A stretch of 64,000 bases of DNA from Zipacnadum sp036504235 (GTDB lineage Bacteria; Armatimonadota; Zipacnadia; Zipacnadales; Zipacnadaceae). Below the pieces are notes generated by a model. The model saw nothing but the letters and a program-made list of their open reading frames with translations, was not told the origin of the DNA and did not search any database. The number at the start of each line of letters is the position of its first letter. The stretch's first letter is position 1. A program made the position numbers and the translations under genes. Shown here in pieces: positions 1 to 8,163 of this stretch. The DNA is taken from the NCBI GenBank assembly GCA_036504235.1, contig DASXVN010000017.1, forward strand, positions 33,673-97,672. Reading direction: 5' to 3'.

Positions 1-406
1 TGTGCAGGTAATAGGCGTCGAGCAGCTTGGCCATGAACAGGGCGCTGTCCGCCGGCGGGGCTGAGCCCAGCGGCGCGTCCTCAGGACCGGCGAAGTACAC
101 CGGGGTGCCGTCGAGGCGCACGCGGTCGGGGATGGTCCCGTCCTCGCGCTGGCCGGCCAGCAGAAAGTCAATCCCCGCCAGGACCTCCTCCGGGGGCAAC
201 AGCCCGCCCGCGTACTCGACCATGTGGCAAAAATCGCGCGTCCAGCAGCCCTCGTAGACGCCCGCGGTATCCGGACAGTAGATCGGGGTACCGTCATGAG
301 CCTCCCGGCGGGCTCCGGCCAGCAGGCGCCGGCAGGTGTCCTCCAGGTACTGGTATTCGTCCGGGTCAATCGGCACCGGCGGCAACAGCTTAATGGAACG
401 CAGCAT
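1..406 (-). CDS. Glycosidase-like protein, N-terminal part (runs off window)
   Basis: Reading right to left, an ATG at 406 opens a frame of about 135 codons that continues past the left edge. A purine-rich AGAGGT site lies a few bases upstream of the ATG. The visible protein has 'GVYEGCWTRDFCHMVEY' followed by 'QREDGTIPDRV', a pattern typical of six-hairpin (alpha/alpha barrel) glycoside hydrolases. No signal peptide is seen, so it is probably cytoplasmic. The precise family and substrate cannot be told from this part. Confidence 0.6.
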   Translation of the reverse strand, partial: MLRSIKLLPPVPIDPDEYQYLEDTCRRLLAGARREAHDGTPIYCPDTAGVYEGCWTRDFCHMVEYAGGLLPPEEVLAGIDFLLAGQREDGTIPDRVRLDGTPVYFAGPEDAPLGSAPPADSALFMAKLLDAYYLH

Positions 407-451
407 AGGTGACCTCTTTATGTGACCGGGTAGTGATGACCCGGGCTTTCT

Positions 452-1345
452 CTAGTCTAGCTCCGACGGGTAAAACGGGTTGCTCCAGGCCTTGTAGCCG
501 TATTCGTCCACGACTTCCACGCGCAGCCAGGCCTCCTGGGTGGGGATGGAAAGACTGACCTCCTCGAACGGTACGATCAGGTCGTCGCGGCCGGCGGTGC
601 TGCGGCCGGCGCCGACGGCCGCGCCGAGGATATAGGCCTCGCGGCAGGGCGAGCAGGAGATGTGCACTCGGTCGCCCTCCCGCGTCAGGTCGCGCAGCTC
701 CGGGCCAGTGGAGGCGTAGAAATTCCCCGCCCGCACCGCGGCAAGGATGCCCTTGCGGGACCGCTCCTCCGACTTCGCGCAGATCCAGCCGACGCCCAGG
801 TCCCGCGGGCTGTGGGCGTCGTCTACGGCCAGACCCCAGCGGGTCTGCCCGTGGCCCAGCAGCACATCCCAGACGATCTCCGAACCGCCCCGCCCGGTCT
901 GGTTGAGGCCGGTGGCGTTGAAGACCTCGAGGCCCACGTGCCCCTCCAGGTCCAGCAGGGCCGCCGACTCGGTCAGCGACCAGAAGGGGTGGCAGAGGAA
1001 GCACAGCTCGCTCTCGAGGGCGATGCGGGCGACGGCCTCCGCGGGGGTCATCGCCTCGTTCAACTCAGTGACATGATCCACGCCCAGAGCCACGACATGC
1101 AGCCAACCGCCGAAAGCGCCGCCCGGCGCAAACAGCTCCACCCCCGGGATCAGCACCAGGCCGCGCGCGTCCAGCTCCTCCGGCGGGGTCACGAGGAGAT
1201 GGTCGGTGATCGCCAGGAAGTCATAGCCCAGTTCGGCGTAGGTATCCACCGCGAATTGCGGCTCGTACTGGCCGTCGGAGCGATTGGTGTGCGTGTGCAG
1301 ATTGCCGCGCAGCCAGCTTCCCGGCGCCGCGAAAGGATTGGGCAT
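452..1345 (-). CDS. PHP-domain metal-dependent hydrolase
   Basis: The 297-residue protein opens with 'NLHTHTNRSDG' (residues about 15-25), the first metal-binding motif of the PHP family. 'FLAITDH' near residue 43 is the second, and further His and Asp residues include 'CHPFW' and 'VDDAH'. PHP proteins are metal-dependent phosphoesterases related to histidinol phosphatase and the polymerase PHP domain. The C-terminal about 70 residues look like a beta-rich domain. A GAGGTG site precedes the ATG. The substrate is unknown. The gene lies between a glycosidase-like gene and an acetolactate decarboxylase, all on the same strand. Confidence 0.75.
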   Translation of the reverse strand: MPNPFAAPGSWLRGNLHTHTNRSDGQYEPQFAVDTYAELGYDFLAITDHLLVTPPEELDARGLVLIPGVELFAPGGAFGGWLHVVALGVDHVTELNEAMTPAEAVARIALESELCFLCHPFWSLTESAALLDLEGHVGLEVFNATGLNQTGRGGSEIVWDVLLGHGQTRWGLAVDDAHSPRDLGVGWICAKSEERSRKGILAAVRAGNFYASTGPELRDLTREGDRVHISCSPCREAYILGAAVGAGRSTAGRDDLIVPFEEVSLSIPTQEAWLRVEVVDEYGYKAWSNPFYPSELD

Positions 1346-1375
1346 AGGTGTAACACCTCGGCGAATCGGGCGAAT

Positions 1376-2167
1376 CTACTTCTCGACTGCTTGCAGCTCC
1401 TGCTGATTGGCCGCGCCGGCCGCCCCTCCGGGCGGGGGCAGGGACATGACGAAACGCCGCGCGCTCCCCAGCTCCAGGGTGCCCTTCGTGAGGCGCGCCT
1501 CCAGCAAGTGCCCGCCGGCGCTGCGGTCGGCGGTCAGGAAATGCAGGTGGAAGCCGGCCACGTTCAGGCTCTTCATATACTCCGGGAGCCAGAAGCCAAC
1601 CAACACGCCGTGGACCTGATGAAACTCGAAGACCGACTGGGTCTTGATCACCTCGGCCAGCGGCGGAAAGGGCGGATGCTGGCGGGGCACGCTGCGCGTC
1701 TGGAGGTAGTCAAAGTCCCCGGTGAGCTTGACCGCGTACGGCTGGTTGGTCGCGGGGAAGCGGGCAACGATCTGGTCCTGCAGCGCCGCTAGATTATCGC
1801 AGGCGGACAGCTCCGCCGTCAAGTCGGGGTGAAAGAAGCTGACCACGGCGAAGGGCGTGGTGTTCGTCGGGTCCACCGGATAGGCTTTGCCGTCCGCCTT
1901 GACCTGATAGAAGCTGCCGTCCACGCCGATCATCTCGCCGTCCAGGGCGTCCGCGGTGCCGAGGCCGAAGTCGCCCTGCCGCCGCAACTGCTCGAAACTG
2001 AGCAGCCCGTCATAGCCGCCGGCCAGGAGCGCGCCGATGGTCGAGACCTGGAACAGCGTCCCCGGGCGCGAGGGAATCGCCGCCGGGGCGACCGATGGCG
2101 CCTGTGCCCGCAAGGGGGCGACGGCCAGCAGCAAAAGCAAGGGCAGGAGGAGTCTGAGTCGGCGCAT
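1376..2167 (-). CDS. budA: Alpha-acetolactate decarboxylase, exported form
   Basis: Converts 2-acetolactate to acetoin and CO2. The 263-residue protein matches the family along its length: 'LFQVSTIGALLAGGYDG' near the N-terminus, 'GDFGLGTADALDGEMI', and the C-terminal 'GFHLHFLTADRSAGGH', which carries the His residues that bind Zn. Residues 1-21 form a hydrophobic Leu-rich signal peptide ending in 'LRAQA', so the mature enzyme is probably periplasmic or secreted. No acetolactate synthase gene lies nearby. The gene starts at an ATG after a GAGCG-type site and is separate from the pyr genes upstream. Confidence 0.88.
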   Translation of the reverse strand: MRRLRLLLPLLLLLAVAPLRAQAPSVAPAAIPSRPGTLFQVSTIGALLAGGYDGLLSFEQLRRQGDFGLGTADALDGEMIGVDGSFYQVKADGKAYPVDPTNTTPFAVVSFFHPDLTAELSACDNLAALQDQIVARFPATNQPYAVKLTGDFDYLQTRSVPRQHPPFPPLAEVIKTQSVFEFHQVHGVLVGFWLPEYMKSLNVAGFHLHFLTADRSAGGHLLEARLTKGTLELGSARRFVMSLPPPGGAAGAANQQELQAVEK

Positions 2168-2200
2168 GAGCGCTCCTTTCGGGGGTGGGGAGAGATTCGG

Positions 2201-3124
2201 TTAGCCGACTTGCGCGGCCCCGATGAGATCGCGGAAGCGAGTGACCTGGTGCCGGCGGCAGTAGTCCTCCAGGCCGCGGCGCACCTCGGCGGTGACGTCG
2301 GGGTCCACGAAGTTGCCGGTCCCCACCGCCACGGCCGTCGCGCCGGCCAGGATGAACTCCAGCGCGTCGCGGCCGGTCATGATGCCGCCCATGCCGATCA
2401 GGGGTACGCTGACGGCGCGCGCGACCTCCCAGGTGAGCCGCACCGCCACCGGGCGAATGGCCGGGCCGGAGAGCCCGCCGGTGCGATTGGCCAGCACCGG
2501 AGCGCGCTTCTCCACGTCAATCGCCATCCCCACCAGCGTGTTGATGAGCGACAGCGCGTCGCTGCCCGCCTCCACCGCCGCCTGCGCGATGGGCACGAGG
2601 TCGGTGACGTTGGGGGAAAGCTTGGTGATCAGCGGCAGCGGACACGCGGCGCGGACGGCGGCGACCAGCTCCGCGGTCAGGTCGGGACGGACGCCACAGT
2701 GCAGGCCGCCGGCCTGCACATTGGGGCAGGAGATGTTCAGTTCCAGCGCGGCCACGCCCGGCGCCTCGGCCAGGCGCCGCGCCACGGCCACGTAGTCCTC
2801 CACGGTGCTGCCCGCCACGTTGACGATCACCGGCACGCCGAAGTCGCGCAGGGGCGGCAGTTTGTCGCGGATAAAGGCCTCCACGCCGGGGTTTTGCAGG
2901 CCGATGGCGTTGAGCATCCCGGCCGGCGTCTCGCAGATCCGGGGCGGCGGATTACCCGCCCGCGGCTCGAGAGTGACGCCCTTAGTGACGATGGCCCCCA
3001 GCGCGCCGACTTCCACGAGATCGGCGTACTCCGTGCCATAGCCGAAGGTGCCGGAGGCAACCATGATCGGCGACTGCAAGGTCAGCCCGGCCAGCTCGAC
3101 GCTCAGGTCCACGGGTGTCATCAT
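2201..3124 (-). CDS. pyrD: Dihydroorotate dehydrogenase B, catalytic subunit
   Basis: Oxidises dihydroorotate to orotate in pyrimidine synthesis, passing electrons through FMN to PyrK. The protein is about 307 residues with an FMN-binding TIM barrel. The catalytic Cys lies in 'ELNISCPN', and the phosphate-binding region reads 'IGMGGIMTGRDALEFILAGA'. The frame is open further upstream, but the start is set at the ATG at 3124, whose bases overlap the TGA of pyrK (ATGA). This is typical translational coupling and fits the length of the family. It makes a two-gene operon with pyrK. Confidence 0.93.
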   Translation of the reverse strand: MMTPVDLSVELAGLTLQSPIMVASGTFGYGTEYADLVEVGALGAIVTKGVTLEPRAGNPPPRICETPAGMLNAIGLQNPGVEAFIRDKLPPLRDFGVPVIVNVAGSTVEDYVAVARRLAEAPGVAALELNISCPNVQAGGLHCGVRPDLTAELVAAVRAACPLPLITKLSPNVTDLVPIAQAAVEAGSDALSLINTLVGMAIDVEKRAPVLANRTGGLSGPAIRPVAVRLTWEVARAVSVPLIGMGGIMTGRDALEFILAGATAVAVGTGNFVDPDVTAEVRRGLEDYCRRHQVTRFRDLIGAAQVG

Positions 3125-3960
3125 AGACACGAGGCCCCCCAGTCGATATCGCCGGCGGCGAAGACCGGCCCGTCCTTGCAGACCCGCAAGTAGGTCGCGT
3201 CGCTGGTGTCCCCAGCGGGATGCGCCGCGGGCACCACGCAGCCCAGACAGGCGCCGACGCCGCAGCCCATCCAACGCTCCAGGGAGACGTAGCACTCCAC
3301 CGCGCGCTCCGCACACATCCGCGCCACGGCGGCCAGCATCGGCTCGGGCCCGCAGGCGTAGACCACGCGGGTCTCGGGGTCCGGTACGTCCAGAATCCCC
3401 GCCAGGGGCCCGGTGACCAGGCCCGGCTCGCCCAGGCTCCCGTCCTCGGTTACCGCCAGGAACTCGTGGCTGCGCCCGGCCAGCTCCTGCCAGCAGCAGA
3501 GCAGCTCCTCGGTGCGCGCCCCAAACAGGCTGGTGATATGGTGATCGTCGGCGGTGCGGGAGAGCCGGTCGGCCAGCGCGATCATCGGCGCCACGCCCAC
3601 GCCCCCGGCGACCAGCACCGCGTGGGCATGAGGCGGCGGCAGCGGGAAGGGCGTTCCCAGCGGCCCGAGCAGGTCGAAGCTCTGCCCCACCCCGGCCAGG
3701 GCCACGATCTCGCTGCCCCGGCCCACGTTCTGGACCAGCAGGTCAACGAAGCCCTCCACCGGATCGCAGAGCATAACGCTGAAGGGTCGGCGCAGGAGCG
3801 GGTCAGCGCCGGAGGTCACGCGCAAGTGCACGAACTGCCCCGCCGCGGCCAAGTTGGCGATCTCCGGCGCCCGGAGACGCAATTGCGTATGCAGGGGCGT
3901 GACCTGCTGGCGATGAACCACCGTAGCTCGGCGGGACCGCATCATGATAGAGTTCTGCAT
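3121..3960 (-). CDS. pyrK: Dihydroorotate dehydrogenase B, electron-transfer subunit
   Basis: A 279-residue iron-sulfur flavoprotein that takes electrons from PyrD to NAD. Domains in order: FAD-binding beta barrel (about 10-105, with 'LLRRPFSVM'), NAD-binding Rossmann fold (about 110-220, 'VLVAGGVGVAPMIAL'), and a C-terminal 2Fe-2S site, 'CGVGACLGCVVPA' followed by a distal Cys in 'CKDGPVF'. It overlaps pyrD by 4 bases. The chosen ATG gives the normal family length. Confidence 0.92.
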   Translation of the reverse strand: MQNSIMMRSRRATVVHRQQVTPLHTQLRLRAPEIANLAAAGQFVHLRVTSGADPLLRRPFSVMLCDPVEGFVDLLVQNVGRGSEIVALAGVGQSFDLLGPLGTPFPLPPPHAHAVLVAGGVGVAPMIALADRLSRTADDHHITSLFGARTEELLCCWQELAGRSHEFLAVTEDGSLGEPGLVTGPLAGILDVPDPETRVVYACGPEPMLAAVARMCAERAVECYVSLERWMGCGVGACLGCVVPAAHPAGDTSDATYLRVCKDGPVFAAGDIDWGASCL

Positions 3961-3978
3961 AGTTGTAGAGGTCCGCTC

Positions 3979-4148
3979 AACGGCGGACCCACCCCCGGCG
4001 GCTGCGCCGCCGCCCCTCCCTAAATAGGGAGGGGTTTCGGATTACGGCAACGCCAAAGACGTTTGACTGGACTCAAAGGTCCCTACCCTCCCCTATTTAG
4101 GGGAGGGCGGAGGCTGCGCTAGCAGCCTCCGGGGAGGGGTCCGCCGTT
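3979..4148. repeat. MITE-like repeat unit 1 with terminal inverted repeats
   Basis: The unit of about 170 bp begins AACGGCGGACCC and ends with its exact complement GGGTCCGCCGTT. Inside are two strong hairpins, one around CCTCCCTAAATAGGGAGG and one around CCTCCCCTATTTAGGGGAGG, plus GC-rich stems. A near-identical unit lies at 4494-4668, on the other side of the DUF559 gene. It has no coding capacity of its own, although the DUF559 reading frame ends inside it. Confidence 0.85.
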
Positions 4149-4507
4149 GGCAGGGCGCACCTGATCTCGCGCAGCACTGCATAGATATCGTTCAGCACTC
4201 GTTCGTTCCGGAAGCGCAGGATTCGCATTTCCTGCGCCGCGAGGAAGCCGTCGCGTTCGTCGTCGCGTTCTACTTGGCCATCATGTACGTCCCCATCCAC
4301 TTCCACCACGAGCCGGGCCGCATGGCAGTAGAAATCAGCGATGAACTCCCCGAGTACGTACTGCCGCTGAAAGTGCAGCTCAGCCAACTCGTGCTCCCGC
4401 AGGCGCTCCCACAGCGCAGCCTCGGCCGGAGTCGGCTGCCGCCTCATCTCCCGGGCGCGGTCCCGAAGGGCTAGATAGCGTTTGCTCACCTTCAACGGCG
4501 GACCCAC
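4097..4507 (-). CDS. DUF559-type (Vsr-like) endonuclease domain protein
   Basis: A 136-codon frame. The core (about residues 7-115) has the DUF559 pattern: 'LRDRAREMRRQPTPAEAALWERL', 'FQRQYVLGEFIADFYC', 'LVVEVDGDVH' and 'ILRFRNERVLNDI'. The 'F-x-A-D-F' and 'V-E-V-D-G' segments supply the acidic residues of a PD-(D/E)xK-like nuclease fold related to very-short-patch-repair endonucleases. The GTG at 4507 lies inside the flanking repeat at 4494-4668, and the last about 15 codons lie inside the repeat at 3979-4148. The frame is therefore bounded by the two repeats. A start at an internal TTG or GTG just downstream is equally possible. Its biological role is not established. Confidence 0.75.
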   Translation of the reverse strand: MGPPLKVSKRYLALRDRAREMRRQPTPAEAALWERLREHELAELHFQRQYVLGEFIADFYCHAARLVVEVDGDVHDGQVERDDERDGFLAAQEMRILRFRNERVLNDIYAVLREIRCALPTADPSPEAASAASALP

Positions 4508-4668
4508 CCCCGGCGGCTACGCCGCCGCCCCTCCCTAAATAGGGAGGGGTTCGGATAAAGGCACTAAGCAAAGGCAACAGCCACCAACAAAACTCACAGG
4601 TCCCTACCCTCCCCGATATAGGGGAGGGCGGAGGCTGCGTAGCAGACTCCGGGGTGGGGTCCGCCGTT
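4494..4668. repeat. MITE-like repeat unit 2 with terminal inverted repeats
   Basis: About 175 bp with the same termini as the unit at 3979-4148 (AACGGCGGACCC ... GGGTCCGCCGTT) and the same internal hairpins. There are small differences: the second hairpin loop is CGATATAG rather than CTATTTAG, and a few single-base changes occur. It is in the same orientation as unit 1, so the two units form direct copies flanking the nuclease gene. Confidence 0.85.
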
Positions 4669-4675
4669 GGGCGAC

Positions 4676-6196
4676 CTACATACTAAGCTCCCCCAGCGAC
4701 TTACCCTCAAGCACCGCCGTCACCAGCGCTGCCGTTTCCGACCGGGCTTTCGCGAAAGCCTCGCGGCGCTCCTTTACCTGGGCGGCGGCGGCCTGGGTGG
4801 CGGATTGTAGGTGGCTGATGACCTCGGCGGTCGCGGCGGGGCCGGTGGAGCCCAGGCTTACCTGCAGGCGCAGGCAGGCCTCCGGCTCTACTACCGAGGC
4901 GATCTCCTCCAGGGTCAGCTCCTGGCCGGCGGCGGCGAGGACTTCCTGGATGCGGACGTGGTCATCGAGGGTCTTGCCCTCCGCAATCAGCGTGCCCACC
5001 AGGCTGCCGATGATCTCATGGCAGGTGCGGAAGGGCAGGCCGCGCTCGCGGACCAAGTAGTTGGCCAACTCGGTGGCGGTGGCGAAGTTTTGGCCCACCA
5101 ATTCGCGCATCCGGTCGGTCTTGAGGCGGGCGTCCTGCATGGTCTCGGCCAGCACGCGCGCGCCGGATTCGGCAATCTCCAGCGCCTCCCACAGGGGCGG
5201 CTTGTCCTCCTGCAGGTCGCGGTTGTAGCCGCTGATCAGGCCCTTGAAAGTGGTCAGGCTCTGCATCAGGCGGCCTACCAGGCGGCCGGTCTTGCCGCGG
5301 GCCAGCTCGGCCAGGCACGGGTTCTTCTTCTGGGGCATGATGGAGCTGCCCGAGGCGTGCCGGTCATCCACCTCCAACATACGGAACTCGTAGGTGGAGA
5401 AGATGACGATCTCCTCGGCCAGCCGCGAGAGGTTGACGCCGAGGATGGCCAAGTCGGCCAGGGACTCGATGACGAAGTCGCGTGAGCCCACGGCGTCCAG
5501 GGAGTGCTCCTCCACGCCGGCGAAGCCCAGCAGGCGGGCGGTCAGGGCGCGGTCGGTCGGGAAGGAAGTCCCGGCCAGCGCCGCCGCGCCCAGGGGGCAG
5601 CGGTTGACGCGCTCGAAGGTCTGGCTGAGCCGCTGCTGGTCGCGGGCAAAGGCCGCGGCGTGGCCCGACAGCCAGAAGCCGACCGAAATCGGCTGGGCGT
5701 GCTGGGTGTGCGTGTAGCCGGGCATGACCGTCTCGGTATGCGGTGCGGCCAGCGTGAGCAAGACGTTCTGCAGCGCGCCGACAGCCTCCTGGATATCCAG
5801 CAGGCGGCTGCGCAGGTGCAGGCGGCAGTCGGTGACGACCTGATCGTTGCGGGAGCGCGCGGTATGCAGGCGCCCGCCCATCTCCGGCCCGGCCTGCTCG
5901 CGCAGGTAGAACTCCACGTTCATGTGGACGTCCTCGCGCTCGGGCAGAAGCTGCATGCGCCCGGCCTCAAACTCGGTGCGCGCATGCTCCAGCCAGCGCA
6001 GAATCTCCCGCAGGTCGGCCTCGGGGATGATCCCGCAGCGCGCCAGCATCAGCGCATGGGCCTCGGAGCCCCAGATATCCTCAGCCACCATCGGCGAGTC
6101 AGCTTCCACCGATTCGCTATAGGTAAGGGCCAAATCGGCCATGTCGGCGGAAAACCGTCCGCCCCAAAGTTTCTCGGAACCGCTAGGATGGGTCAT
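4676..6196 (-). CDS. argH: Argininosuccinate lyase
   Basis: Splits argininosuccinate into arginine and fumarate, the last step of arginine synthesis. The 506-residue protein is somewhat longer than the usual about 460. It starts 'KLWGGRFSADM', has 'HTARSRNDQVVTD' (about 110-122) and 'GYTHTQHAQPI', and carries the fumarase-superfamily signature 'GSSIMPQKKNP' (about 290). It stands alone, between the repeat element and a small membrane protein; no other arg gene is in the window. Confidence 0.96.
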   Translation of the reverse strand: MTHPSGSEKLWGGRFSADMADLALTYSESVEADSPMVAEDIWGSEAHALMLARCGIIPEADLREILRWLEHARTEFEAGRMQLLPEREDVHMNVEFYLREQAGPEMGGRLHTARSRNDQVVTDCRLHLRSRLLDIQEAVGALQNVLLTLAAPHTETVMPGYTHTQHAQPISVGFWLSGHAAAFARDQQRLSQTFERVNRCPLGAAALAGTSFPTDRALTARLLGFAGVEEHSLDAVGSRDFVIESLADLAILGVNLSRLAEEIVIFSTYEFRMLEVDDRHASGSSIMPQKKNPCLAELARGKTGRLVGRLMQSLTTFKGLISGYNRDLQEDKPPLWEALEIAESGARVLAETMQDARLKTDRMRELVGQNFATATELANYLVRERGLPFRTCHEIIGSLVGTLIAEGKTLDDHVRIQEVLAAAGQELTLEEIASVVEPEACLRLQVSLGSTGPAATAEVISHLQSATQAAAAQVKERREAFAKARSETAALVTAVLEGKSLGELSM

Positions 6197-6277
6197 GAAT
6201 CAGCCTCATTCGTAAAGGCGGCAGGCAGCCGCCTGTGATAGAGACAGTATGCCGCGTTTGGGGGTGGAAGGCAAGGG

Positions 6278-6706
6278 CTAGGAACGAGGGGGAGAAGAGG
6301 GCGAGGCCGAGGACCGCCGGGCGGCCCGCAATCGGAATACTACCCGCACCCAACTCGCGATCCCCACTGCCGCGCATAGGAACCAACCGGCCATGAGGTA
6401 GCGAGGGACGTTTGCAGAGACATCACTAGAGGGCAACATGCTTACGAACGCCACGACGCCGGCGAGAAACATGCAGACGCCGGCTGGCGCCTCCAGGTAC
6501 CAGCGAGTATGGCCGTCGCGGCGCTTGAGTACTTCGTTCACGACGAACAGAGGACCCATTACGCACCAGAGGCCCGCCACCAGCACGGTGTGCCGTTCCC
6601 ACTTGTGGATCACCATCTCATCGAGGAAGACCGCGAGCCATAACGCGATGATCAGGATTCCCCAGAGCCAATCGAAGCGTCGTCTTTCCGCGGGGACGGG
6701 AGTCAT
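6278..6706 (-). CDS. Small membrane protein, unknown
   Basis: 142 residues with about four hydrophobic segments (roughly 14-28, 40-58, 70-92, 104-124) and a Ser/Arg/Pro-rich C-terminal tail. A strong GGAGG site lies 6-7 bases before the ATG. No family is recognised. The gene lies between argH and the repeat pair at 6.8 kb. Confidence 0.6.
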   Translation of the reverse strand: MTPVPAERRRFDWLWGILIIALWLAVFLDEMVIHKWERHTVLVAGLWCVMGPLFVVNEVLKRRDGHTRWYLEAPAGVCMFLAGVVAFVSMLPSSDVSANVPRYLMAGWFLCAAVGIASWVRVVFRLRAARRSSASPSSPPRS

Positions 6707-6777
6707 GGGAGGTTCCTCCTCCGACGATGCGCAAGTCGAGCCCCGAGTTGCAGACAGCCGACCGGCATAACTCGCCA

Positions 6778-6915
6778 GGTCCGTTCCCTCCCCTATTTAG
6801 GGGAGGGCGGAGGCTGCGCAGCAGCCTCCGGGGAGGGGTCCGCCGTTCGCCCAGCGGTCGCCGGGACCCGCCCCCGGCGCTGGCGCGCCGCCCCTCCCTA
6901 AATAGGGAGGGGATT
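6778..6915. repeat. Rearranged copy of the MITE-like repeat
   Basis: The right half of the element seen at 4 kb (CCTCCCCTATTTAGGGGAGG to GGTCCGCCGTT) is followed about 20 bp later by a left-half-like arm (GACCCGCCCCCGGCG ... CCTCCCTAAATAGGGAGG). The order of the halves is therefore swapped relative to the units at 3979 and 4494, and the two halves form a large inverted pair. There is no gene inside. Confidence 0.75.
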
Positions 6916-6987
6916 AGGATTACGGCAAAAGCAACGGCCGGGTGGACATTGCGGCAGACCGCAAAGTCCACCCCTACATCATCCTGC

Positions 6988-7509
6988 CTATCCTTCCACG
7001 ATCCACTGCTCCTGATCGAAGAAGAAATCGGCCGGGTTATCCAGGTACTTCTGGGTGTTGGAGAGCAATTCTAGGTGGTCGCGCTCCTGGCCCAGGAGGT
7101 AGGTGAAGAAGGCCTGGGCGGCAGAGTCCGTAGCGGACTCCGACTGGGTGCGGTAGAGATGGATGCTCATCCGCTCCTTCTCCATCGCCGTCTCGTACAG
7201 CCCGTGGTCGGTGGTGCAGGCTTGCGTGGCCTGGGCCTCCAGCTCGGGTTTCGCCTGCGCGAAGATGCCCTTGGCCAGGTCGGCCAGGTCGGTGGTGTGC
7301 CACTCGCCCGCGCCCAGGGACCCGCCCGCGCTGAGGGCGTCATAGTGCGCCTGTACATAGCCCGCGTGGGTCTTCTCCCAGTCGGCCAGCGTCTCGAAAG
7401 TGCGCCGGCTTAGGGGGCTGGCGCAGCTCGCCGCCGCCTGGCGGTAGAAGGCCTCGCCGTCGTGCTCCAGTTGCAGCGCTTCTTGCAGGATCTCAATCAG
7501 TTGGGCCAT
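6988..7509 (-). CDS. Rubrerythrin / ferritin-like diiron protein
   Basis: 173 residues from the ATG at 7509, which has GGAG about 8 bases upstream; the open frame extends 10 codons further but without a site. It is a four-helix-bundle protein with paired carboxylate/His motifs ('LEHDGEAFYRQAA', 'EKTHAGYVQAH', 'EKERMSIHLY', 'ERDHLELL') that would bind two irons. Rubrerythrins reduce peroxide or store iron. There is no C-terminal rubredoxin domain. Its start overlaps the end of the upstream JAMM gene by 17 bases, so it is the last gene of the ubiquitin-like operon by translational coupling. Confidence 0.8.
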   Translation of the reverse strand: MAQLIEILQEALQLEHDGEAFYRQAAASCASPLSRRTFETLADWEKTHAGYVQAHYDALSAGGSLGAGEWHTTDLADLAKGIFAQAKPELEAQATQACTTDHGLYETAMEKERMSIHLYRTQSESATDSAAQAFFTYLLGQERDHLELLSNTQKYLDNPADFFFDQEQWIVEG

Positions 7510-8137
7510 GGTTGGGCTCCTTCGGTCCCTCCGGACCATGCAGTATTATCCACTCTGGAGCGATTTCGTGCAAGCTGTCCTCCAGTTGAGGATAGCTGCG
7601 GGCCGCCTCCGAGTAGAGGTACAGCCCCTCAGCCGCCCGCAACCCGCCCTCCACCCAGTAGAAGACTCCCCAGCGGAAGTCGGCCGGATCGAAGACGAGT
7701 GCGATCTGCCCGGGGTCACTAAAGAAGTGACGGTGGATGAACTGGTCCGGTTCGGAGAGGAAGACACCCAGGCCCGGATGGGTGTGGTACCAGCCGACAA
7801 TTTTCAGGTCGGGACACTCCCGCTCGTGCGCGGCCCACAACTCCTCCCAGGCCTCCGGGGTGAAGGTCAGGGAGAGCCGCTCGCTGTGGGCGCTGGGGGC
7901 GGACAAGGCGCGCAAAATCAGCACATACGGCCCCCGCTCGTCCTGCGCGGCGACCCCCGCCAGCAGGCCACCGGTCTCGTAGCGCGCCCCGGAGGGCACG
8001 GCCGCCAGGATGTCCTGCACCGCCTCCACGTGCAGGTAGACCTCCAGCGCCTCGCGCCCCGCCGGGCCTTTCTCCGTCAGGGCGTAGACCGGCGCGGTGG
8101 GCCGGGCCGTCGGGTTATGCGGTGGCGGGTTGGTCAT
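7493..8137 (-). CDS. JAMM/MPN (JAB) metallopeptidase, third copy in operon
   Basis: 214 residues from the ATG at 8137; the frame is open upstream through the neighbouring gene, which is read in another frame. The Zn-binding JAMM motif is intact: Glu54 in 'ETGGLLAG', then His118 and His120, Ser128 and Asp131 in 'YHTHPGLGVFLSEPD'. JAMM enzymes cut isopeptide or peptide bonds after the C-terminal Gly of ubiquitin-like proteins. The segment before the motif, 'FTPEAWEEL', matches equivalent segments in the two other JAMM proteins of the operon, so the three are paralogs. No TM segment is present. It lies 26 bases after the RING-like gene. Confidence 0.88.
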   Translation of the reverse strand: MTNPPPHNPTARPTAPVYALTEKGPAGREALEVYLHVEAVQDILAAVPSGARYETGGLLAGVAAQDERGPYVLILRALSAPSAHSERLSLTFTPEAWEELWAAHERECPDLKIVGWYHTHPGLGVFLSEPDQFIHRHFFSDPGQIALVFDPADFRWGVFYWVEGGLRAAEGLYLYSEAARSYPQLEDSLHEIAPEWIILHGPEGPKEPNHGPTD

Positions 8138-8163
8138 GGTGAAGTCATGAGGGGGCGCTGGGG

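Noticed and set aside
2201..3316. Longer version of pyrD starting at 3316
   Set aside because: The extra 64 codons lie in pyrK and read as Arg/Gly-rich nonsense; the ATGA overlap at 3124 gives the normal start.
4811..5485. 224-codon plus-strand frame across argH
   Set aside because: argH is complete on the other strand; this frame is Gly/Ala/Gln-rich with no family signs.
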